From NCBI RefSeq assembly GCF_030503435.1, contig NZ_JAUKPO010000013.1, positions 1-64,000 of the forward strand: a stretch of DNA of 64,000 bases. The letters are read 5' to 3'. Below the pieces are notes generated by a model. The model saw nothing but the letters and a program-made list of their open reading frames with translations. It made no database searches and was not told the DNA's origin. A program made the position numbers and the translations under genes. Numbering within the stretch: the first letter of the stretch is position 1; each line of letters starts with the position of its first letter. The DNA is from Rhodocytophaga aerolata (GTDB taxonomy: Bacteria; Bacteroidota; Bacteroidia; Cytophagales; 172606-1). Shown piece after piece: positions 8,637-18,279 of this stretch.

Positions 8637-9900
8637 ATGTTTTTTCTTCTGGCTCCAGTATATAAGTCTGATGTATGTAACTAATGGCTATACCAACAAT
8701 GCCGAAATAAAAGCCTGGCAGGTTATAGGATATGCCAAACACTAAACCGCTGGCGACATAAGTTACTAAGGTTAACTGCTCGGCGGTGAGGGTGTATTTT
8801 TGCCGGGTCTTGTTTACAAAATAAAACACCAGAGGCAAAACCATTACAAGTCCAAGTAAACCAAAATAAAACATCCGGTCAACATAAAAACTGTGGAAAT
8901 GGTGGCCTGTGCCGTCATCAAAAAAGGCAATGCCAGCTTCTGCATGATAAAACTGAATGGGTAATTCGAACCCTTTTAACCGCATGCCAAGGGCTAAGTT
9001 GTCTTCAATATAGGGCCAGTAAGACTTAAACTGCTCCAGGCGCCAATTACCAGTTCCTTGCGATTCTACATTTTGTATATCTTCTATCCGTTCAACAAAT
9101 TTGTCTACTACTTCTGGGTTGGTAGACAATACAAAAGAAAAAAGCAGGAACCCAGCCACCAGTGGAATAACAATAAATGGTGTAAAAGCACTTAGCGGAA
9201 AACTGAAATCAGCTTTTCGGATTAACAAAAAATTAAGTGAAAGGGCAAATAAGGTAGACAACCATACAGTCCGGTGCTGAAGGTAAAGAATAAAAAACAT
9301 GATAACCATGAATAATATTAGGTAGACCATTTTTCTGTCTCGCAAATAAACATTCAAAAAGAAAATGCCAGGAAGCAAAATAAAGTACGTTGATTGTGCC
9401 GTAAACCCACGGTTAGTATCAACAAACGATTGCAGGCTGAGTACTTCTGTTTTATAAAGAATCAGGTGGACAAAAAATATAACAATAATAAAATAGGCCG
9501 TATAGAGCAGAAGTTCTGGTTTAGGATCTTTGTAAGCAAGAAAGGCAAAAGGGATCAGGAAATAAATCATGACTTTTGCAAAAACGTGCGGGTACATCAT
9601 AAAGGAGTAATAGGTATAGTACGACTCCAGCATGTAGATAACTAGTAATGCGAAAATGAAAATGACCCAGTTTCTGGTAAAAGAATTTAATCTGTTGATA
9701 AATACCATGCTTAGGGCACAGGCCAGGAGTATGAGGTATTTTTCAACAGGAACTATTTCTGTAGATGCTGATCCTTCATCCCCATGTTTTTCTCCGAAAA
9801 CAAGCTCATACAGAAGGCTATCTGTCAGCATAATCAGAATAAGAGCCAGCAGATAATAATATTTAAAACTGAGTTCGTATTTTCCAAATGTAACTTTCAT
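8608..9900 (-). CDS. O-antigen polymerase/ligase-like membrane protein (Wzy candidate)
   Basis: The 430-residue protein is almost entirely hydrophobic, with roughly ten to twelve predicted transmembrane helices. It has one large soluble loop around residues 260-330 that contains the segment GTGNWRLEQF and a HHFHSFYVDRMFY stretch. This layout, with a big periplasmic loop late in the protein, is typical of Wzy polymerases and WaaL ligases. These families diverge strongly in sequence, so the call rests on topology and context. It lies between glycosyltransferases and downstream of a Wzx-like flippase, where a polymerase is expected. It probably joins undecaprenyl-linked repeat units in the periplasm. 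Confidence 0.78.
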   Translation of the reverse strand: MKVTFGKYELSFKYYYLLALILIMLTDSLLYELVFGEKHGDEGSASTEIVPVEKYLILLACALSMVFINRLNSFTRNWVIFIFALLVIYMLESYYTYYSFMMYPHVFAKVMIYFLIPFAFLAYKDPKPELLLYTAYFIIVIFFVHLILYKTEVLSLQSFVDTNRGFTAQSTYFILLPGIFFLNVYLRDRKMVYLILFMVIMFFILYLQHRTVWLSTLFALSLNFLLIRKADFSFPLSAFTPFIVIPLVAGFLLFSFVLSTNPEVVDKFVERIEDIQNVESQGTGNWRLEQFKSYWPYIEDNLALGMRLKGFELPIQFYHAEAGIAFFDDGTGHHFHSFYVDRMFYFGLLGLVMVLPLVFYFVNKTRQKYTLTAEQLTLVTYVASGLVFGISYNLPGFYFGIVGIAISYIHQTYILEPEEKTYAIYSNSGI

Positions 9901-9911
9901 CGTTTACTAAT

Positions 9912-11066
9912 TTAGTGCATACCAACCATAGATTCATAAAACTTTTTACCAAAGTCGAAGTCCGTGAACTCTTTTGCCCGCTTAATTAACTTAGCCGATA
10001 ACTGTTTTCTGTCGGTTTCAGAAATAGTATCATAGGTAAACATACTTTCTACTATCTCGTTCAGGTCAAGTGTCTGGAGCAAAAGTTCTCGGCAGTTTGT
10101 TATTTCAAGTGCCGGGCTATTGACCCAGGCAATAGGAGGGCAGCCCTGCATCATCGCTTCCAATACCGGATAGCCAAATCCTTCGCAACGGCTTGGAAAG
10201 AGCAACGCGGCAGCCCCTTTATACAAAGCATCCCGTTCTTCGTTGCTGATACCGGCTACCAGTACTACATCTGGTACCTCTACATCATCCAGTGTTTTGC
10301 GGATAGCTTCCACTTCGCCTGATGGGGCCATTGTCAAAAACTTGGCTTTGCCACCCCGGCTTTTATATATTTTGTATGCAGCAATGGCCAGATCGAATCC
10401 TTTTCTCAGGTTGTTGTTTCCAAAAACGAAAAAATAATTTTGAGCTTGTAAGTCATATTTTTCCAATGTTTCCAGCATCAACTGATCCGATACTGTTTCA
10501 ATGGACAGATTGTTGTGTACAACCTTTGACACCCGTGACTTGGAAGAAGGAAAAATACGTATGAGTTCCGACTTAGTAAATTCAGATATGGGGATGAACA
10601 AATCTGTCCGGACCAGCGAAACCAAGAAGTTTGTATAATGCCGGTACAATCCTTTTTTAAGACGGGGATAAAAAAACGTGTTTAGTCCGCACAGATCATG
10701 CACAATCGTTATCACTTTTATCTGCCGGCTTACCCGCAACGGGCATTGATGATACTGGCAAATGAGGTATTGAACAGGCGCAGAAATTTTTTTTAAGGCT
10801 TCAACCACACCCAGCTGAATCCACCTTACTTCATGAATAAATCGTTGGATAATATATTTTTTATTGGGTGTCACGAATGTAACTTTCGGCTGCGCAGCCA
10901 GCTCGTCGTACATATGATGATCATGGGGCTTGGTTGGTATGATCAAATAGATATGAGTTATCTCATCATTTTTTAATAAAGATTTTACCAGTTCATAGAT
11001 GTAGATGGCATGGCTGCTATAGGGATTACCAACCAGTCTAAAGGCATCTATTGCAATATTTATCAT
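9912..11066 (-). CDS. Glycosyltransferase family 4 protein
   Basis: The 384-residue GT-B enzyme begins MINIAIDAFRLVGNPYSSHAIYIYELV, a start common in GT4 enzymes of O-antigen clusters. VTIVHDLCGLNTFFYPRLKKG lies in the acceptor domain. The donor domain has FVFGNNNLRKGFDLAIAAY and the motif FPSRCEGFGYPVLEAMMQGCPPIAW, with the E-x7-E pair. It sits 11 nt upstream of the Wzy-like gene and 9 nt downstream of another GT4, so all three are probably co-transcribed. Donor sugar and linkage cannot be inferred. Confidence 0.9.
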   Translation of the reverse strand: MINIAIDAFRLVGNPYSSHAIYIYELVKSLLKNDEITHIYLIIPTKPHDHHMYDELAAQPKVTFVTPNKKYIIQRFIHEVRWIQLGVVEALKKISAPVQYLICQYHQCPLRVSRQIKVITIVHDLCGLNTFFYPRLKKGLYRHYTNFLVSLVRTDLFIPISEFTKSELIRIFPSSKSRVSKVVHNNLSIETVSDQLMLETLEKYDLQAQNYFFVFGNNNLRKGFDLAIAAYKIYKSRGGKAKFLTMAPSGEVEAIRKTLDDVEVPDVVLVAGISNEERDALYKGAAALLFPSRCEGFGYPVLEAMMQGCPPIAWVNSPALEITNCRELLLQTLDLNEIVESMFTYDTISETDRKQLSAKLIKRAKEFTDFDFGKKFYESMVGMH

Positions 11067-11075
11067 GTTTGTTAA

Positions 11076-12314
11076 TTAGTTATTAGGTACAGGTTTATGG
11101 GTAGAAATTTCATTCGCATCTGTTGTTTTTAGTGTAGCATTTCCGCTAATTTTCTGCTCTTCAAAGTGTCTGATAATCCGTTGATAATATGCCAGGTATT
11201 TGTGTGTCATTCTATAAATATCGAATCCTTTCAAGCCATCATCATACTGAAGATGTTGGAGTTTGGCTCTGAACTGTTCATCATCTAAGGCAGCAGAAAG
11301 CTTATCTGCCAGAAATTCAGCTGTAATACCCTGAGAAAACAAAGCTTCTTTTTGTTTAAGTAATTCGGGAATACCACCTACAGCTAAAGCAAACACCGGC
11401 ACGCTAGAAGCAATGGCTTCTAGGAGAACGAGTGGGCAATTCTCATTCAAAGCGGTATGCATGTATATATCAGCCGATTTCAATACGGGAATGACATCTT
11501 CATGATGACCTAACATAACTACACAATCTGCTAAGTCTCGTTTCTGAATTTGGTCTTGCAGGTACGCATAATCTTCCCCATTGCCTACCATAGCACATAC
11601 GAAATCACTTCTTTGCTTCTTTAAGTAATAGGCAGCTTCCAGAAACAAATCCTGATTTTTTCGTTTTTCCAGGTGTCCGATGTTCATAAGTACATATTTT
11701 CCAGGATACTGCGAATGTAAAACAGATAAGGGCGACGTACGCTGAACCGCTTTAAAATCTACACCATTATGTATGATTTCTACAATGGCATCAATGTTGA
11801 ATAAGTGCCTGGAACGTTTGATTACGTAGGAAGAAACACCATTGTAATAGGTAATGGCTTTGAAAAGATGCTGATGCCACTTTTGGGTAAAAGTGACTGC
11901 CAGGCCAGTTAAATTCCTGCGTTTAATAGTTTCAGTGGCCGGATCATCGTTGAAGTGGCAAGTAAGTAAAACAGGTATGCGTCCGTTGGATGCCAGTTTT
12001 GCAGCATAGGCACTTCCTAAATCCTGGGCATTGATAATATCAAAATCTTTTTTGCGAATCAGCTGACGAACCGCTGTATATATCCGGATAAAGTTTTGAC
12101 TTTCTCTTGCTAGTTCTTTTCCCAACCCTCCAAACAGCGATAGTATTTTCGATGCAGCTGTCGAGGTTTTCCGGATAATCGGTTGAGCATCTGCCACACT
12201 AAGCGTTTGTACCTGATGACCGGCACGCTCCAGACTTTTAGCGAGATTCATATAATGAACACTTACCCCGCTGGGGGCTTCAGGAATCATATAGGAAACA
12301 ATCAATATTTTCAT
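11076..12314 (-). CDS. Glycosyltransferase family 4 protein
   Basis: The 412-residue GT4 enzyme begins MKILIVSYMIPEAPSGVSVHYMNLAKSL. A glycine near residue 16 and the His in VHY fit the phosphate-binding loop. The donor domain shows MNIGHLEKRKNQDLFLEA, VGNGEDYAYLQ and TALNENCPLVLLEAIASSVPVFAL, with the paired acidic residues of the E-x7-E motif (ENCPLVLLE). The last 40 residues are polar and extend past the usual GT-B end. It lies 22 nt after the Wzx-like gene in the minus-strand operon and probably builds the repeat unit that Wzx exports. Confidence 0.9.
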   Translation of the reverse strand: MKILIVSYMIPEAPSGVSVHYMNLAKSLERAGHQVQTLSVADAQPIIRKTSTAASKILSLFGGLGKELARESQNFIRIYTAVRQLIRKKDFDIINAQDLGSAYAAKLASNGRIPVLLTCHFNDDPATETIKRRNLTGLAVTFTQKWHQHLFKAITYYNGVSSYVIKRSRHLFNIDAIVEIIHNGVDFKAVQRTSPLSVLHSQYPGKYVLMNIGHLEKRKNQDLFLEAAYYLKKQRSDFVCAMVGNGEDYAYLQDQIQKRDLADCVVMLGHHEDVIPVLKSADIYMHTALNENCPLVLLEAIASSVPVFALAVGGIPELLKQKEALFSQGITAEFLADKLSAALDDEQFRAKLQHLQYDDGLKGFDIYRMTHKYLAYYQRIIRHFEEQKISGNATLKTTDANEISTHKPVPNN

Positions 12315-12336
12315 AGCTGTAAAAGTTTGAGACAGG

Positions 12337-13869
12337 TTAATGTGGTTTTTTTTCTTTGATATTCAGAAAAGTAAGGTAAGGCAGAATAACCCGCTCATAA
12401 TATTTGCTGTTCGTCAAATTGAATTTAATTAGTAAGCTGGCTATCTCCTGTTTAAGAACAGGGTGCGGAATAATGAGAATCAGCAGTAGTAATATAAGTA
12501 CTCCAGTAATCACCTGGCAACTGAATATTAACCAAAGGGGAGACTCTGCAGAGCGAAGCGAAGAAGTAACCAGATACAAAATACCTCCAACCACTACACC
12601 ATTAATAATTCCCGGAATATAGCTGCCAAAGAGTTGTTTATAATTAACCAACAATATCTGCCGCATTAAGTACATGTACATAAACGTTTTGATGACTTCT
12701 CCTGTGGCAATGGCTGAAGCAAAGCCTTTCAATCCGTAGTCTCTCAGAAAGTAGAAAAGCACCAATATTATCTGGATATAGATGACATTCAGAATTATCT
12801 TTTTTTTGAGGCTGGCTGTGGCATCGCAAACTATACCCGCAAACATGGTAATCAAGCTTAGTGGAATAGCAATACAAATAATCTGAAGAATTGGAATGCT
12901 TTCAGTCCATTTGTCTCCTAATAATATCAACACCAATTCTCTGCCTGAAATAATTACTCCTACACTGGCCGGAATTAATACTGTGGCAATAATTGTGATA
13001 CTGGACAGATAAATGGTAGTAAGTTTTTCACGGTCAAGCTGTATTTTGCTGAACGAAGGAAAAATAACTTTAGCCAGACTGGTTGTTAGAAAATAGAGCG
13101 GTAAGTAAATTAAATTATAGGCCCGGTTATAAATACCTAGTTTGCTTGATCCCAGAAAGTGGCCTATTAACAAGGTATCCATATTGCTGTACAAAAACTC
13201 CAGAAAACTGATAAACGACATCTTGCTACCATACGCAAACAAGGGTTTGTATTGCTGCCAGCTAAATAACAACTGAATGTTGTGTCTGACATACGAATAA
13301 GAGATAATGGCCATAATTATTGACTGGCTCAACGTGGCCAGTACCAAACTCCATACCCCGAAGCCAACGTAGGCCAGTACAATCCCTATTCCCAGGTAAG
13401 CAACGATGTATGAACAAGTTTCTGCAATTGACAGCACTTTAAATTCCATTTGCCGCCGCAACAGACTGTTTGAAGTAGAAGCAAACCCGCCAATTAAAAA
13501 GCTTACGGCCATAATCCTGACCACTTCAATAACTTTGGCGTTGTCAAATACGAGGATAGAAAAAGGAGCCAGTACCCAGATAAGGGCAAAGAAAAAGCCG
13601 CCTAAGAGCAAGCCGGAGGTAAAAGCAGCACGTATATCTTCTGTTGACAGATCTTTTTTTTGGATAATCGCCTGTGCCATCCCCATGTTGGCAAAGTAAC
13701 CACCAAAACGTAAAATTACCGCAGACATAGCTACCAAACCAAATTCAGTAGGACCTAGCAAACGAGCCATTATTGCCGAATAGCCAATCTGCATAACAGA
13801 ATTAGATACTGTAGCAATAGAAGTCCATTTTACGCCATTTAGGGTTTTTGCTGTTAAACTCTGACTCAT
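12337..13869 (-). CDS. Lipopolysaccharide/EPS flippase, MOP superfamily (Wzx-like)
   Basis: The 510-residue membrane protein has about 12-14 transmembrane helices. It begins MSQSLTAKTLNGVKWTSIAT and then ARLLGPTEFGLVAM, the usual N-terminus of WzxC-like members of the MOP exporter superfamily. IGHFLGSSKLGIYNRAYNL in the middle is another family hallmark. It would flip undecaprenyl-diphosphate-linked repeat units across the inner membrane. It is the first gene of the minus-strand run ending at 7797 and faces away from the GT14 gene across a 472-bp gap. The assignment to the superfamily is firm, but the cargo is inferred from context. Confidence 0.92.
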   Translation of the reverse strand: MSQSLTAKTLNGVKWTSIATVSNSVMQIGYSAIMARLLGPTEFGLVAMSAVILRFGGYFANMGMAQAIIQKKDLSTEDIRAAFTSGLLLGGFFFALIWVLAPFSILVFDNAKVIEVVRIMAVSFLIGGFASTSNSLLRRQMEFKVLSIAETCSYIVAYLGIGIVLAYVGFGVWSLVLATLSQSIIMAIISYSYVRHNIQLLFSWQQYKPLFAYGSKMSFISFLEFLYSNMDTLLIGHFLGSSKLGIYNRAYNLIYLPLYFLTTSLAKVIFPSFSKIQLDREKLTTIYLSSITIIATVLIPASVGVIISGRELVLILLGDKWTESIPILQIICIAIPLSLITMFAGIVCDATASLKKKIILNVIYIQIILVLFYFLRDYGLKGFASAIATGEVIKTFMYMYLMRQILLVNYKQLFGSYIPGIINGVVVGGILYLVTSSLRSAESPLWLIFSCQVITGVLILLLLILIIPHPVLKQEIASLLIKFNLTNSKYYERVILPYLTFLNIKEKKPH

Positions 13870-14341
13870 TTTAAAGAATAGATTCTGCTTTAGGTTACAT
13901 GTAGCTTGCTACGTCTTCAGAAATATACTGGCATCACACTGAACGCTCTATCAGGGTTAAGGCTTTATGTTACGTAGCAATCAGAATAGTTATTTATGCA
14001 ATCTTTTCTCTGTTGGCCCAACCTTTGTGAGCTTTAAATCATACGGATTCTAGAGAAAAAGTACGTAAATATTGTCAGAGAATACGAGTAATAACAACTT
14101 TGTTTCAAAAATAAATGCAATTTAAAAACTGCAAATTTTGGCTTATCCCATGCAATCATTTTGTATCGTAAATAGTATATGTGTCTAGTATACGGCAAGC
14201 AATTTTTAAAAGTTGAATTTATTATAGTAGCTCTTACACTTCACTAAACTTTCCAATAGCTTCCTTTTTTAATCTAATTTTAATATGATTTTAATGTTGT
14301 CCTTGGGGCATTTGAATATCTTACCAAGACAATAATCCCTT
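13870..14341. other. Divergent intergenic region between the flippase and GT14 genes
   Basis: Genes point away from both ends, so promoters for both directions must lie here. The sequence is AT-rich and holds no credible open frame. I could not assign a definite Bacteroidota promoter (TTG with TAnnTTTG) for either side. Confidence 0.6.
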
Positions 14342-15340
14342 ATGAAGATACTGTATATTATTCTTGCCCATAAAGAGCCTTCTCAAGTCATAAAATTAGT
14401 AGAAACCCTTAGTGCCAATGAACATTATGTAATTCTCCACTACAATAAATTATCCAGCAACGAAGAGTTTGCTGTGCTGAGAGATAAATTCCAAAGTAAT
14501 CTACACGTGTTTTTTTTAGACAGAATTAAAACTGCCTGGGGACACTTTTCTTTAATGGAGGTAGTTGTTAATAGTTTGAAAAAAGCGAAGTCGCTGGATA
14601 TAAAATATGATCATGCCGTTATTCTAAGCGGCCAGGATTATCCTATCAAGAGCAATACAGAAATCAAACGGTTTTTGGAAAGCCATCCACAAAAAATATT
14701 CTACAGGCATTTTGAAATTACGCCAGATATGGGTGAAAACAAGCCGTATGTACATCCGGTGAACGATAGGGTAACTACACGGCCACAACATCACCGGATT
14801 GATTCTTTTTATTGGAGACTCAATAGCCGGAAGTATCTATTACTCCCCGGAGAACCAAACCCAGATGCTACCAGTTTGAGAAGCCTTGTTTCAAACAAGA
14901 TTAAGTTCCTTTTAAGGAAAATTGTTAAACGCGAATTTCCTGATGGGTTCAGGCCATATTTCGGAGCTACTTTTGGTATTATTACATTCGAATTTGCTGA
15001 GTATTTAATAAACTTTTACGACCAGCACCCTCATTTCAATAAGTATATGCAATATGCTTTTTGTGCGGACGAAATGTATCTGGTTACGGCAGCAATGAAT
15101 CATCCGTATTTTGCCAGTAAGATGGTTAATAATAATATGATTTTCAGCAAGTGGAGCGAAAAAGGAGGATTGAATCCTGTCTTATTGACTTCTCAGCATC
15201 TGGAAGAATTAATGCAATCCAGTAAGCTTTTTGCCCGCAAATTTGACACAACAGTGGACGCTTCAATTCTGGAGATGATTGATGAAAAATTGCTGCTAAC
15301 GCCTGGCTTTACTGCTTCTGTTGACACAACCAACAATTAA
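14342..15340 (+). CDS. GT14-family (Core-2/I-branching type) glycosyltransferase
   Basis: The 332-residue protein matches bacterial GT14 beta-1,6-N-acetylglucosaminyltransferase or xylosyltransferase relatives. It begins MKILYIILAHKEPSQVIKLVETL, then TAWGHFSLMEVVVNSLKKA, then HAVILSGQDYPIKSNTEI, with the Asp of SGQDYP typical of the family. The C-terminal half has CADEMYLVTAAMNHPYF with conserved acidic residues. GT14 enzymes transfer GlcNAc or xylose without a DXD metal motif. It is the only plus-strand gene next to the first half of the EPS locus and has its own terminator. It may add a side branch to the polysaccharide. Confidence 0.88.
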   Translation: MKILYIILAHKEPSQVIKLVETLSANEHYVILHYNKLSSNEEFAVLRDKFQSNLHVFFLDRIKTAWGHFSLMEVVVNSLKKAKSLDIKYDHAVILSGQDYPIKSNTEIKRFLESHPQKIFYRHFEITPDMGENKPYVHPVNDRVTTRPQHHRIDSFYWRLNSRKYLLLPGEPNPDATSLRSLVSNKIKFLLRKIVKREFPDGFRPYFGATFGIITFEFAEYLINFYDQHPHFNKYMQYAFCADEMYLVTAAMNHPYFASKMVNNNMIFSKWSEKGGLNPVLLTSQHLEELMQSSKLFARKFDTTVDASILEMIDEKLLLTPGFTASVDTTNN

Positions 15341-15390
15341 ATTACGATCAATAATAGATTGCCATATACTTATGAGTTATAAGTTACAAT

Positions 15391-15419
15391 AAAAAGAGGC
15401 TACAAAATAGCCTCTTTTT
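15391..15419. terminator. Bidirectional terminator between GT14 and DUF892 genes
   Basis: A perfect 12-bp stem (15391-15402 with 15408-15419) has a 5-nt loop and A/T runs on both outer edges. It therefore works in either direction, between two convergent genes. Confidence 0.9.
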
Positions 15420-15440
15420 ATTGTGAAGTACCTTAATTAC

Positions 15441-15953
15441 CTAGGTATTTTTGGCGCTGCCAGGCATTGCCTTCTGGTTGATGTAGCCTTTTGCCAGATT
15501 ATTCAGAAGGGTGTCTGTTTTCTGCTCTTCGTTTAACGTCTGTTCCAAAAGTTTATAAATGTCGTTCTTGCCCAGGCGTTGTGCGAAATGAGCTGCAGTA
15601 CCATAGCCGGAAATTTCATAATGTTCCATCTTCTGTGCAGATGCAATTAGTCCGGCATCTTTTACTTCAGGAGTTGCATTCTCATCTATCATTTCTTCAC
15701 TCTCTTTAATTAAACCCTCCATAGCTTCGCATTTCATCCGGCTTGTAGGCATACCCATTAGTTGGAATATTTGTTCCAGCCGGCTTTTTTGCTGTTCTGT
15801 TTCTTGTAAATGGGTTTCAAATGCTTTTTTTAACTGAGGGTCATTTGCTTTTTTTGCCATTTTAGGCAAAGCCTCCAGAGCTTGTTTTTCAGCACTGTAT
15901 AAGTCTTTAATAGAGTGCTCTAGCAAGTCATCTAAGTTTTTTAATTTAGCCAT
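15441..15953 (-). CDS. Ferritin-like DUF892 (YciF/YciE type) protein
   Basis: The 170-residue all-helical protein has the DUF892 layout. It begins with LDDLLEHSIKDLYSAEKQALEALPKMAKKA, where the paired Glu residues belong to the di-iron-like centre, and continues with FETHLQETEQQKSRLEQIFQLMG and KMEHYEISGYGTAAHFAQRLG. The family has a ferritin-like four-helix fold and is often stress-induced. Its biochemical role is not settled. It is monocistronic, convergent with the GT14 gene and divergent from thpR. Nothing links it to the EPS genes except position. Confidence 0.9.
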   Translation of the reverse strand: MAKLKNLDDLLEHSIKDLYSAEKQALEALPKMAKKANDPQLKKAFETHLQETEQQKSRLEQIFQLMGMPTSRMKCEAMEGLIKESEEMIDENATPEVKDAGLIASAQKMEHYEISGYGTAAHFAQRLGKNDIYKLLEQTLNEEQKTDTLLNNLAKGYINQKAMPGSAKNT

Positions 15954-16097
15954 AAAAAATATTGTTTAGGTAATTTATTTTCTGTCTATACGAGCTTATC
16001 AGTATTAGGTTAATAATCCAGTGGACTATTTATTCAGGATAGACGTTTTATTTGTAGTGGTGCTAATTTCTTAGAGAATCTACCTGTATTTTTCCTT

Positions 16098-16634
16098 ATG
16101 GCCTTTAAAAGATTGTTTGTTGCTTTATCCATCAAAGAACGGTTAAAACACTCGTTAGAAGCCTGTAGAGCTACTTTGCCTATATTTGGCTTGGCATGGG
16201 TTAGAGAGGAAAATCTGCATATTACTGTACTATTCTTAGGGAATATAGCTGAAGCAGACATTCCGGCCATCCAAGAAAAGCTACAAACATTATCTAACCT
16301 GAAACCTTTCCAGCTCCAATGCACCCACCTTGTACCAGTAAGTAAAAGAGGAAGACTTACAATGTTATGGGCAGGATTTGCGGAAAGCCAGGAATTTGTA
16401 CGCTTTGCAACTCAACTAGCTAGCCTGTTGAATCACCCGCCAGATCATTCTCCATTGCCCCATGTTACACTGGCCCGCGTAAGAAAAGGACAAAAGGTGA
16501 AGCTTCATGAGAATCAGCTTCCTGTCTTTGCAAGCCATTCATGGGTAGTGCGTTCCTTTGGCTTATGGGTATCTGAACTTAATCCCGCTGGCGCTAAATA
16601 CACCATCCTGCAAGAATGGGAACTGAATGGGTAA
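16098..16634 (+). CDS. thpR: RNA 2',3'-cyclic phosphodiesterase
   Basis: The 178-residue protein belongs to the 2H phosphoesterase family. Both signature H-x-T motifs are present: HITVLFLG in the first half (near residue 41) and HVTLARV in the second (near residue 127). The opening KRLFVALSI and the segment FWVSELNP-like near the end (GLWVSELNPAGAKYTIL) match ThpR/LigT. The enzyme hydrolyses 2',3'-cyclic phosphodiester ends of RNA in the cytoplasm. It is a single gene reading toward the lytic transglycosylase gene about 210 nt downstream. Confidence 0.92.
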   Translation: MAFKRLFVALSIKERLKHSLEACRATLPIFGLAWVREENLHITVLFLGNIAEADIPAIQEKLQTLSNLKPFQLQCTHLVPVSKRGRLTMLWAGFAESQEFVRFATQLASLLNHPPDHSPLPHVTLARVRKGQKVKLHENQLPVFASHSWVVRSFGLWVSELNPAGAKYTILQEWELNG

Positions 16635-16846
16635 ACAGGAAACTTTTGAGGCGTGAAGCCAACCTGAGTGGGAAGCAAAAAAAATGGAAAATGAAGCAGG
16701 GTAGATGCCAGAAGGACCTGTTACGGTGTGAGAAATGGCAAAAATTAGATAAAGTAAGACGTTGTTTTTTTATCTTTTCTGTGTTTTTTAAAATTAAATA
16801 TTATAGTATCATTGCCTGAGATGTACACACTTTAATTAGTAAAAAA

Positions 16847-17740
16847 TTGAAATACGCTGTTGTTTTTGCCTTTATTTTAGCTGCAACCTGGAGCCAGGTT
16901 TTTGCCCAGAATGGAAATGCCATTTTTCAGAAAGTTTCGAATGTTTATATTCCCCAGGAAGTATATTTTGCTGGTGAAAAAGTGCCTTTAGAAGATCCTG
17001 AAGTACGCGAGCGACTGGAGCGGGAACTGATTATTAATACCTATAAGCACGCAACCACATTTATCATATTAAAAAGAGTGAACCGGTGGCGTGATAAAAT
17101 TGAGCCCATGCTGGTTGAAGAAGGCGTTCCTAAGGATTTCTTCTATCTGGCTGTTATTGAAAGTGAACTGGAGCCTTACGCAGATTCTGGAAAAGCACAT
17201 GGTTTCTGGCAGTTTACAGAAGGTTCAGCAAGAGGGCAAAATCTGGAAATGAACAGATATGTAGACCAGCGCCGTGATCCCTTACTTTCTACTAAGGCAG
17301 CAGCCAGACACATAAAAAGTAACTATGCCGAAATGCGTAACTGGACATTGGCCGCCGCCGCCTACAATCTGGGGTTACCCACTTTAAAACGGGTAAAAAA
17401 TTACCAGCAGATGGATAATTATTATGATCTGTACCTGACTTCTGAAACAGCCAGATACGTCTTCCGGATTTTAGCCATGAAACTGATCATTGAAAATCCC
17501 GAAAAGTATGGATTCTATTTGACAGACAAAGATAAATACCAACCTTATGCTACTACAACAGTAAAAGTAGACCGTACCATTGATAATATTGCCAAATTTG
17601 CTTTAGATAATAAGATCAACTATAAACAACTCAAACTGTATAACCCGTGGATAAAGTTTGATTCCAAAGACGATTATACGTACCGCTTCGAAGTAACTCC
17701 CGGAAAGGTTTATCATTTTCAGATCCCTGTAGTTAAATAA
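16847..17740 (+). CDS. Lytic murein transglycosylase (SLT domain), TTG start
   Basis: The 297-residue exported protein has a signal peptide of about 20 residues (cut near VFAQ). An SLT domain at about 85-225 carries the catalytic Glu in AVIESELEPYADS, followed by GFWQFTEGSARGQNL, DPLLSTKAAARHI and the AAAYNLG motif. It would cleave peptidoglycan between MurNAc and GlcNAc. The C-terminal 60 residues (VDRTIDNIAKFALDNKI) resemble a degenerate LysM-like segment of MltD proteins. The start is a TTG. The in-frame upstream region reaches a stop at 16817 without an ATG or GTG start, and TTG places the signal peptide exactly at the N-terminus. No clear Shine-Dalgarno site precedes it. Confidence 0.9.
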   Translation: MKYAVVFAFILAATWSQVFAQNGNAIFQKVSNVYIPQEVYFAGEKVPLEDPEVRERLERELIINTYKHATTFIILKRVNRWRDKIEPMLVEEGVPKDFFYLAVIESELEPYADSGKAHGFWQFTEGSARGQNLEMNRYVDQRRDPLLSTKAAARHIKSNYAEMRNWTLAAAAYNLGLPTLKRVKNYQQMDNYYDLYLTSETARYVFRILAMKLIIENPEKYGFYLTDKDKYQPYATTTVKVDRTIDNIAKFALDNKINYKQLKLYNPWIKFDSKDDYTYRFEVTPGKVYHFQIPVVK

Positions 17741-17766
17741 AAAGAAAGCTATTTTGCTTACAAAGG

Positions 17767-17789
17767 GCTTACTGTTAATCACAGTAAGC
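17767..17789 (+). terminator. Probable terminator after the lytic transglycosylase gene
   Basis: A perfect 9-bp stem GCTTACTGT/ACAGTAAGC closes a 5-nt loop 26 nt after the stop codon. The following sequence is T-rich but interrupted, so efficiency is uncertain. Confidence 0.55.
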
Positions 17790-18231
17790 GCTTATTATTT
17801 ATAAGGAATATACTTGTTGGCTGACTAGATTTCTTTATAGCCTTTAATTTAGAAACTATATGTCTTTCTTGGTTCAGTTTGCTGTATCCGAAGATGGAAG
17901 ATGACTATAATAAAATAGCCATCTGGTATTATACAAACCTTTTTGTTCACAAAGCTGTCGTATACAGGCAAAGAATAATCGTACAAAGCACATTGGATTA
18001 AATGTAGAAGAACATCTCTTGGTTAATGGATAGAAGATAGATGTAAACATGTGGTTTACTGATCTACATATATCTTTATCTGCAGTCCTGATACATTCAG
18101 TTTAAATGTTTAGTTTCCCTGGCAGATATGGCATAGGATACATCATCAGCATAGAAACTCTATAAACCGATGTTATAAAAATTGAGATAGGAACTTATCT
18201 AAAGAGATTATTTTAAAGATTATATAACTAC

Positions 18232-18259
18232 AAAAGGCTACCTTATTGGGCAGCCTTTT
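18232..18259 (-). terminator. Probable terminator after the 18280-19485 gene
   Basis: AAAAGGCT (18232-18239) pairs with AGCCTTTT (18252-18259). On the minus strand the stem ends in four T's. It lies 20 nt past the stop of the lipoprotein gene. Confidence 0.6.
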
Positions 18260-18279
18260 GTGGTTAGTTTTGTTTATAA

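Larger units (their letters stand above)
17741..18279. other. Intergenic stretch with two hairpins
   Basis: No gene is seen between the convergent transglycosylase and lipoprotein genes. A 9-bp stem with a TAATC loop (17767-17775 with 17781-17789) follows the transglycosylase stop and is probably its terminator, although the T-run is poor. An 8-bp stem AAAAGGCT/AGCCTTTT (18232-18239 with 18252-18259) sits just past the end of the minus-strand lipoprotein gene. Confidence 0.6.

Noticed and set aside
16616-16819. 67-codon plus-strand frame overlapping the end of thpR
   Set aside because: It overlaps the thpR end, is Lys/Arg/Trp-rich without any motif and ends in AT-rich intergenic sequence. 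No supporting signal was seen.
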